A stretch of 64,000 nt of DNA. Origin: Chenopodium formosanum. Lineage: Eukaryota; Streptophyta; Magnoliopsida; Caryophyllales; Amaranthaceae. The translations under genes were made by a program, and so were the position numbers. The DNA lies in NCBI GenBank assembly GCA_024500155.1, contig CM044859.1, forward strand, positions 39,850,003 to 39,914,002. Reading direction: 5' to 3'. Below, in pieces: positions 56,894-64,000 of the stretch; position 1 is the stretch's first letter; each line of letters begins with the position of its first letter. The notes under the pieces were generated by a model. That model was given only the letters and a program-made list of their open reading frames with translations. It ran no database searches and had not been told where the DNA came from.

Positions 56894-59432
56894 TTACTTA
56901 ATTGATTCCACCTTGTCGTCCTCAAAACCAAGACCGACAGTGTAGAGGGCTCTTTCTATTGCATCAACTTCCTTCTGCCATTTGTCTATCTCATCTGAAA
57001 GGGATGCAACACAAGATATCGCCTCCAAGGGATCTTTTGCAAGAGCTTGGGGCTTGTTAGAATAACTTTGAACCACATTAACATTAAAGCACTTCTCCAC
57101 TGTCATGGGGCTTTTAGGGGTATTATTAAGATTAAAAATAATTTTATCGTCCCCTACTGATAGTGTTAATTTACCACTTCTCACATCTATGATTGCTCCT
57201 GTAGTGTTGAGGAATGGTCTACCCAAAATAATTGGGGTTTGCATATCCTCGGCCATATGAAGAACAACAAAATCAACGGGTATATAAAATTTACCTACTC
57301 TAACAGGAACATCCTCTAAAACACCTAAGGGGTATTTGAAAGAGCGGTTGGCCATTTGTAGAGTAATATTAGTAGCGTTTAATTTACCCATATTCAACTT
57401 GGAACACACAGATAATGGCATAACACTAACGCTAGCACCCAAATCACACAATGCATTATCAATCATTAGATTGCCGATATGACAAGGGATATAAAAGCTA
57501 CCCGGATCTTTTAATTTAGGTGGAGATTTATTTTGAAGTACGGCACTATACTCTGCAGTGAAAGCTACTGTCTCTACCTCATTAATAGACCTTTTTCTTA
57601 TCAATATTTCTTTCATAAATTTTGCATATGCAGGAATTTGTGTGATTAATTCAGTGAAGGGAACTGTTACCTTTAGATCTTTTACCATCTCCAGAAACTT
57701 ACCAAACTGCTTGTCCAAGTTTGTCTTCAAGTGACGATTGGGGAATGGAAGTTTGATAACTGGCTTTGGAGAATTATTGCTCTTATCTGGAGTGGCCACC
57801 TTCCATGGAGTCGTATCCTGCAATGTAGAATTAGATATATAAGTACTATGCTTTAGCCCTGCAGGGCTATTAGCTACATTGTCAGGTTTAACGGAATAAA
57901 GATTAGCATTATTTATTAAAACATGTTCATCATCTTTAGGCATAGGGGGCCCTTCATGGTTTGAACCACTCCGTAGAGTAATTGCATAGGCTTGATCCGT
58001 AGGCCTGGTCGGCTGTGCTGGCAGAGCTCCCTGTTGGCGGGCTTGTAGAGTAGCGGAAAGTTGCGCAATTTGATTATCTCTACAATTTTATTGTGTGCTA
58101 GAATTGAATCAATTTGTGCATCTCTACTCTCCATGTGCTTCTGCATATTAACCAGCATCGCTCTAATTTCTACCAAAGCAGGGTCGGAAGATGAGGAGGG
58201 TTGTTGTGGTTGGTTCTTCTGGCCAGCATTGGGATGGAAATATTTCTGTTGTTGTTGTTGTGGCGCCTGTGGTTCTTGTGGTGGTGGATTTTGAACATTA
58301 GTACTTCGGTACGAAAGGTACGGATGATTCCGGTACCCAGGATTGTAGGTGTTGGAGTATGGGTCATTCTGCCTATAAGCTTAAAAGGCATTAACTTGCT
58401 CTACGGAACTTCTGCAATCTTGTTCCCAATGACCTATAATTCCACAATTTTCACAGAAAGCCTCATTAGCATTATTATTAATTGCAGAAACATTAGCTAC
58501 ATTAGCAGTGCTAAGATTATCTAATTTCTGGTAGATAGAGGTTAATTGAGCTTGCAAAAAGGATACAGAGTCAACACTATGCTTCCCCTTGTTAGCAAAG
58601 CCTCTAGGATTCCCATATTGGGAATTATGTATTGCCATATCTTCAATAACCTGACCTGCATCATCAACATTAAGATTCATAAACCTCCCACTAGCTGCAG
58701 AATCTAAAATTATTCTAGATGAATTTCCAATGCCATTGTAAAAGGCTTGGATTAACTGCCATTGTGCCAAATTATGGTGGGGGCATTCTATTTGTAGGTC
58801 ACTGAACCTCTCCCAAGCCTCATATAAAGTTTCATCGGCTTCTTGTGCAAAGTTCTGAATTGCACTCTGTAGTACGGTTGTTCTCTCTGCAGGATAATAC
58901 TTGTTATAAAAATTCAAAACAAGAGTTTCCCAGTCAGTTATACCAAGTGCAGTTCTATTTAAACCATTAAACCATAATTTGGCTTTTCCAGTTAAAGAGA
59001 AAGGAAAGAGAATCTCCCTGATTTGGTCTTGTGTGACCCCGGCTTGCCTGATGGTATTACAATACTGACAATAGTCTGCAATGTGAAGATTTGGGTCCTC
59101 ACCCTTAGCTCCACTAAATTGCTTCCTCTCTATCATCGTTATAAATTGAGGTTTAATCTCAAATCGTACCCCATCAAGAGCCGGAGTGGGAGTGAGATGT
59201 GGAAAATCTGTAAGCTTTGGTTGTGAGTAATCACTAAGCTTCTTTGGAGCCGTCATCTCAGATTCTTGATCTGATGATACCTCTGAATCGCTAAACCAGT
59301 TGGAGGATCTCGGTGATTATTATCATCACCAGAATCCGCCAGAATTTGCCTGTAAAGATTCTTCTGTTTATGGAAGGATCGTTCGATCTCAGGATCGAAT
59401 GGGACGTACCCTGATCTGGAACACCTGGGCAT
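56894..59432 (-). pseudogene. Athila gag-protease, inactivated
   Basis: Start ATG at 59432 (MPRCSRSGYVPFDPEIERSF). Gag core at 59256-58390 (LWFNGLNRTALGITDWETL, YYPAERTTVLQSAIQNFAQE) with zinc knuckle CENCGIIGHWEQDC. Then a Gln/Pro-rich linker and a retropepsin domain (ALCDLGASVSVMP, ILGRPFLNTTGAIIDV) to the stop at 56894. Breaks: frameshift near 59300, in-frame TAA at 58381-58383 after EQVNAF (CAA to TAA would explain it) and a frameshift near 58085. The active-site triad reads DLG instead of the more usual DTG/DSG. DLGAS is common in Athila proteases. Confidence 0.87.
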
Positions 59433-59547
59433 AAACAAAAAAAAACTAAAACAAAATATGAGACTTGCCTCAAAGAACTAATGTTCTCTGAGACAAAAAG
59501 AAATAACCTAGACTACAAAAATAATCAAAAATAAAAATAAAAACGTT

Positions 59548-59565
59548 TCCCCGGCAACGGCGCCA
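59548..59565 (-). other. Athila primer-binding site, tRNA-Asp
   Basis: Minus strand TGGCGCCGTTGCCGGGGA, 5 bp inside the 5' LTR. It matches the 3' end of plant tRNA-Asp over at least 17 bases and is the standard Athila primer site. Confidence 0.92.
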
Positions 59566-59570
59566 AATTT

Positions 59571-60777
59571 TGATAGGGTAAAGTCGTATCCCTTAATAAA
59601 AAGTAATTCCTAAATCCTCTAACTAATGTAGATAGGGAAGTAGGGTCGAATACACAGATAAACAAGTCTTTCTATTCCTAATTAATTAAAGTAATCTAAA
59701 TTATAAAGTAACTAATATGTAAATTTGGATAATAAACTAAACTACGGAGATTAAGAATAAGGAGAAAACAATATATAAAAGGATCTAGGGCATAGGTTTA
59801 CCAATAAATAATATTCCAGGGTAAAACATATTAATCAATTATCAATGCATACATTAATCAGATCATAAAGGGCTTTCGCTACGTATTACAATCACACAAT
59901 TAATTTACCGGTATTAAATCTCATCTTTCGAATCTCGACTCAACCATTTATAAATTAACCTACCTATTGAAACTAGACCTAAACATAAATTCTCATCTGG
60001 CAAATCTCGAATCGATATTGTTAAACTCATGCATAAAAGATCTGCGCAAATCTAGTCATAGAGCATTAAATCAATCAATAGCATTGACAATTAACAACAA
60101 TAAATTACCCGTCATATTATTTATGGATCCCCACAAACCCTAGAAATAAAACTACTCACACATAATTAAATCTAAACAAATCAAAGCAATAAAACAAGAC
60201 ATGATCAAAGGAATAAAATAAACAACTAAGATTAAGAGAAGAGAAATCAATACCAAATAAATCTGGAATTAAGAATAGAGTTAAGAACAAAGTATATGAG
60301 AGAGAAACTAATCTAAAAGCTAAGTAGAGAGAGAAAATCTAAGAGAATAATTAAGAGAGAGTAAAAGAAGATCCTAAACTCGTTTTACAGAGAAGTATTT
60401 ATACTCCGTAAGAATCCTAAACTAAAACAAACTTAAACGACGCTAATCGTGTCCTAACAATAACACGCGCCCGATCGGGCGCGCCTTTTTAGCTAACCAA
60501 ATGCCCTGGTATCACATATACCTAGCCCTTAATCACCGGTTCGATGGCTCTAACCGGCCCTGGGCTATAAAACTGGTCGCGCTTCTCCAGTGCTCGTAAT
60601 TGCTCCCTAATAAATCGAGAAAATGCTCCAAAAGTGCAAATCCCTGCAAAAGTCAACCAAATCTACGAAAACACTAGAAAACACTAATTAGTAATAAAAG
60701 TGGCTCTAAAGAGCCAAAAACACTACTAATTATGACCAAGGGACGGGGGTAAAACACTATATAAAATAGACACATCA
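59571..60777 (-). repeat. Athila 5' LTR (1,207 bp)
   Basis: tgatagggtaaag to agacacatca, followed by the target duplication ATAAT. Minus-strand TATAAATA at 60396-60403. It carries one intact gcccgatcgggc palindrome near 60469. The palindrome-rich 210 bp of the other LTR is missing after it. Confidence 0.94.
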
Positions 60778-60782
60778 ATAAT

Positions 60783-61259
60783 ATGTGTGATAATTGGCTT
60801 AGATGATTGTAAAGTCAATTTTGTTATGAGTGGTTTGGGGTTCGAATCTCCGAGTATTCATATTTTTAATAACATGAGATGTGGCGTTATGAAGTGTTTG
60901 TGAAGTGATCTGGCAAAGTGACATGACTACATGAATTGTTTGTGAAGTGACATGACGTAATATAATAGAGTCTATGTAGCACATGGACGATGATTTTATA
61001 AACGACTTTTAATATATTAGTATAGATTTTTACATTACCACTTCAAGTTTTTTTTTATTGTATTATACCTAGAGATGTCAATTCGGGTAAACGAGTCTGG
61101 TTTGGGTTGGGTAAGAGTGGGCTGGGTCAACTCGGGTCGGGTCAATTCGGGTTAATGTCGTAACATATGCGGGTCGGGTTCGGGTTGGTTCATGCTTGAG
61201 TCGGGTCACGTCGGGTCATATATCTTATCGGGTTTAGGTCGGGTTAATAATATAAAAAA
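60783..61259. other. Flank right of Athila: tRNA-like boxes and TCGGG-rich tract
   Basis: At 60792-60852 the sequence ttggcttagatgattg, 30-odd bases, then ggggttcgaatctccgag resembles the A and B boxes of a tRNA or tRNA-derived SINE. No cloverleaf can be drawn convincingly. At 61073-61240 tagagatgtcaattcggg is followed by many gggtcgggt repeats, a composition often seen at hAT-type element ends. Neither is more than suggestive. Confidence 0.3.
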
Positions 61260-61648
61260 GGTGGGATGACTGTGATCACTAATGAAAAAAATGAATTAAT
61301 TCCCACTAGAACTGTAACAGGGTAGCGTATGTGTATTGATTATCGTAGACTAAATATCGCCACTAAAAAGGACCACTTCCCTCTTCCCTTTATAGATCAA
61401 ATGCTTGAGAGGTTAGCTAACTATAAATTCTTTTGCTATTTGGATGGGTATTCGGGATTTTTCCAAATTCCGATTCACCCTGAAGATCAGGAAAAGACAA
61501 CTTTTACATGCCCTTATGGAACTTTTGCTTATCGTAGAATGCTTTTCGGTTTATGTAATGCACCCGCTACATTTCAACGTTGTATGATGAGCATCTTTTC
61601 TGATTTCATAGAGTCTATTATGGAAGTTTTTATGGATGATTTTAGCGT
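61260..61648 (+). pseudogene. Athila-type reverse transcriptase fragment, 5' part
   Basis: Reads GGMTVITNEKNELIPTRTVT, then an in-frame TAG at 61323 (TGG to TAG in a position that is W in the family), then MCIDYRRLNIATKKDHFPLP, FPLPFIDQMLERLA, FCYLDGYSGFFQIPIHPEDQ, FGLCNAPATFQRCM and the catalytic FMDDFSV, where the CACTA insertion at 61649 splits it. It continues at 63835. It is on the plus strand, opposite to and outside the large Athila element, so it belongs to a different copy. Confidence 0.9.
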
Positions 61649-63834
61649 CACTACTACAAAAAATGGCAAAGAGACCCGTTAAAATATGCCTGAGAAACCG
61701 CCTCACAACGGGTCTCTATCTCAGGGGTCTGTTTGATAAAGGGACCCGTTCGTTAGAGGGGTATGTTTTTAAGGACAAAGAGACCCGTGGTAAGTGAAAG
61801 CAGGTATGTTATATATGTTTTGAAATAAATATTTTAGAAGAAAAACAGACCTGTTATTTGAGGTAGGGGTCTGTTTGGTGGGTATCTAACAGACCTACTA
61901 TGTCAGATAACAGCTCTCTTTATTCTCCAACTTTTTAAAACAAATAAAAATTTTGCTTTTTATTTGGTGTGGGCGGGTTTGCTTTTGAATTTTGAAAATT
62001 TTGTTTATTTGCAATATAAAAACTGGCTGATAAATCAATTAAGTAAACTGTAATTTTCAGTTTATGACCACAGGAATAACAATGGATTAAAATAAAATTG
62101 ATGTGATACAAAAAAATATCCAACATAATATGCAACAAAAAAATGAATTTACAGAAATTTACAATTATAATTACATTAATAAAGACTTGAATACTCCATT
62201 TTCCAACTCCTTTTTCCATCTCCTTTTGATTGAGCATTTCTTGTGAAGAAATCACACAAATCTGACAAAAAAAATAAGACAAATTGCTCTTAATGAAATT
62301 ATATGAAAGCTATAGTAGTACTCGCATAATTTTATTAGTGATCCGACAGAAAATAAAAAAGGTAATTAATTATGTGACATTTAGCCATTAAGATAACGTA
62401 CCTACCACCAAAACTCTATTAAACTTATAAACAATATAATTACCCAGATAAGCATAATAAGACAATGTAGAAGAACACAATGTTTAACTCACAAATCAGA
62501 CATACCTAGAAACTATTTTCCAAAGCTTTCAGCCCAAAACAGATTAGAGTTACCTTCGAAAGCCAAAATAATGTCGTCCTCAACAATCTCAGGAAGAACC
62601 CACTTTTCCTTCAACCAAACACCAGACCCATAAGGCCAATTTGTCTCCCCAACTCGCAAATTGAAAAGGGATTTCCAGTAACGTCCAACAATCCGCCGGA
62701 GCGAGAGTGGGAAACGATCTCATCGAGGGAGTAGGACTCGGTGGAGTCAAGTGGCGCGTTGAAAAAAAAATTAATAATGAAAATAATCTGAAAAATAGAG
62801 TACCAAAAAATAGATAGAGGATGAAAATAATCTGAAAAATAATCAACTAATTAACAACATACTACATAGAAACCAATTACTAGTGATAACTGAAGAAAAA
62901 AAGTAAATGAAATTAGAGTTAGATGAGTAAAAAATAAAATAAAATAAAATATAGGTAGTATAAATCTTACCCAACAGTTATTCGATATACGGTGAATGAC
63001 ATTAAGCAAAAATTCATAGAATTTAAGATTATGAGAGTAATCAGGCACTCTAAAAACTAGCAAATTCATCAACAAATCAGATCTAAAAAATCAATCATTT
63101 TCATCCAATAATAACTTACTTTTACCAAATCAAATACAATTGCCGGAAAAAAAAAAGCACTAATATTGAAATTCAGTAATATTCCACCCACATAAATCAC
63201 AACTTGTATATATATGGCAAAATTAACATTGGTATTTCATCAAAAGATTCTTTGATTCACAGCAAAAATTCTAAAATTAAGAACGAAAATCATAACAAAA
63301 CTCAAAGTATTCCTTGAGAAATAAATTAAAATGGACAAGCTCTGATTTTCTATGAGAAAGTGACGGCGAGAAGGACACCTCACACCACCACACCACCAGC
63401 GAGAAGCCGCGGAACGCCGGACCAAAAGGAGGAATGAGAAACCGAGAAAGGGAAGGACCCAAAAGAGAGAGAAATAAAGCGGATCTAGGATTGTAATGGA
63501 GAACCCATTGTTGTAGATAGAGAGAGCTTTTATCACTTTCAGAAAAGGAAAGCGGCGTGAAGAGGATGAATTGTGATGAAAATTGAAATGGGAAATATGA
63601 AGAGAAAGAATAGGGTTTTGTTATCAATCCTTTAAGTGGTGGGCCCTTACACATATAAGAGACCTGTTAATTCAATTACGGGTCTCTTATTTTTTTTCCT
63701 TCCATCTTTTGGTGGGCCCTTTGATACATAAGAGACCTGTTATCTCTAATATTAGATCTATTATATAAAGAGAGTCGTTGAATTAATTAACGGGTCTTTT
63801 ATTATAGGTTCCTTTGACCATTTTTGTAGTAGTG
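61649..63834. mobile_element. Non-autonomous CACTA element with captured gene fragment
   Basis: Left end CACTACTACAAAAAATGGCA; right end tttttgtagtagtg, inverse CACTACTACAAAAATGGTCA. It sits in the RT codons after FSV. The flanking triplets are cgt and cat, consistent with a 3-bp duplication in which one CpG mutated; removing one triplet restores the RT frame. Subterminal agacccgtt/aacgggtct motifs recur in both orientations at both ends (61669-61800 and 63640-63810). There is no transposase. The interior contains a threonine synthase fragment (62477-62763) and, at 63340-63640, purine-rich leader-like sequence. Confidence 0.93.
62477..62763 (-). pseudogene. Captured threonine synthase gene fragment
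   Basis: On the minus strand one frame reads FNAPLDSTESYSLDEIVSHS followed by RSGGLLDV. After a small deletion a second frame reads YWKSLFNLRVGETNWPYGSG, then VWLKEKWVLPEI and FEGNSNLFWAESFGK, ending at VKHC. This matches the N-terminal half of plant plastid threonine synthase in order and spacing. The deletion removes about eleven residues (between LLDV and YW). Later codons include TAG (Q position) and TGA (W position), so no enzyme can be made. The enzyme converts O-phosphohomoserine to threonine; here the sequence is only passenger DNA. Confidence 0.88.
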
Positions 63835-64000
63835 CATGTATAGTTCTTCATTTGATTCATGTCTAATTAATCTCGCTAAAATTTTAAAACGATGTGAAGA
63901 ATGCAATTTAGTTCTAAATTGGGAGAAATGTCACTTTATGGTGACAGAGGGAGTAGTTCTAGGTCACATTGTATCTGATAAGGGCATACAAGTAGACAAA
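63835..64000 (+). pseudogene. Athila-type reverse transcriptase fragment, 3' part
   Basis: Continues the RT after the CACTA insertion: SSSFDSCLINLAKILKRCEE, then CNLVLNWEKCHFMVTEGVVL and GHIVSDKGIQVDK, running off the window in an open frame. This is the region after the YxDD box (thumb side) of an Athila RT. Confidence 0.88.

Larger units (their letters stand above)
21713..60777 (-). mobile_element. Athila-like Ty3/gypsy element, outer shell of the nest
   Basis: Bounded by LTRs starting tgayagggtaaagtcg and ending agacacatca, with the perfect 5-bp duplication ATAAT at 21708-21712 and 60778-60782. The 5' LTR is on the right (59571-60777), followed inward by a tRNA-Asp primer-binding site, gag-protease (59432-56894), a degenerate Athila ORF1-type gene (51059-49816) and a polypurine tract at 48137. 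The left LTR is split by the copia insertion. Reverse transcriptase, RNase H and integrase are missing: the interior passes from protease straight into post-pol sequence. Removing the copia nest leaves about 14 kb, including an Ogre-like fragment. Confidence 0.9.

Noticed and set aside
58061..58524. Plus-strand Leu/Trp-rich frames near the Gln/Pro-rich linker
   Set aside because: Mirror of the CAA/CAG-rich Athila gag linker on the minus strand.
60785..60860. Possible tRNA gene
   Set aside because: A- and B-box-like strings are present, but no acceptor stem or anticodon arm pairs convincingly. At most a SINE or tRNA relic.
61260..64000. The RT fragment as the missing pol of the large Athila element
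   Set aside because: It lies outside the ATAAT target duplication and on the opposite strand, so it belongs to another Athila copy.

Overview
This is nuclear DNA from a flowering plant, probably a eudicot with a large, repeat-rich genome. No intact host gene is visible. Almost all of the 64 kb can be assigned to a satellite array, three unrelated CACTA (En/Spm) DNA transposons and at least six LTR-retrotransposon entities (Ty3/gypsy Tat, Athila and Ogre-like, plus Ty1/copia). Most of the retrotransposons are nested inside one another. I could not identify the species. All family calls rest on protein motifs, primer-binding sites, termini and target-site duplications (TSDs) read directly from the bases.

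Layout. 1-7344: AT-rich tandem satellite with a 171-bp monomer and a roughly 4.1-kb (24-monomer) long-range duplication. 7345-14598: right part of a CACTA element on the minus strand, with a decayed tnp2-type transposase gene, a truncated second gene (Transposase_24 type), subterminal hairpin repeats and one terminus. 14599-21170: 5' part of an Ogre-like gypsy element (minus strand, one 2-kb LTR), carrying a 1.8-kb non-autonomous CACTA (15740-17539). 21171-21712: short unassigned flank.

21713-60777 is one Athila-like element with TSD ATAAT, and it is the outer shell of a four-level nest. Its left LTR is split by a copia element (22522-47524, TSD AAAAG). The copia gag is split by a 3.8-kb solo-LTR-like element (28234-43409, TSD CATAT). 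That element is split by a very young Tat-type gypsy element (28634-39956, TSD ATAGG) whose two LTRs differ at one position that I found. A second Ogre-like fragment (about 51066-56166) also sits inside the Athila interior.

60783-64000: flank with an RT fragment of another Athila element on the plus strand. It is interrupted by a 2.2-kb non-autonomous CACTA (61649-63834) that carries a captured piece of the plant threonine synthase gene.

The only genes that look intact belong to the young Tat element: gag-pro and pol on the minus strand, separated by one in-frame UAG in the leaky CAR-YYA context, and a five-exon antisense gene on the plus strand. The antisense gene appears to start from a promoter next to U3 of the 3' LTR. 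All other coding regions carry stops, frameshifts or deletions.
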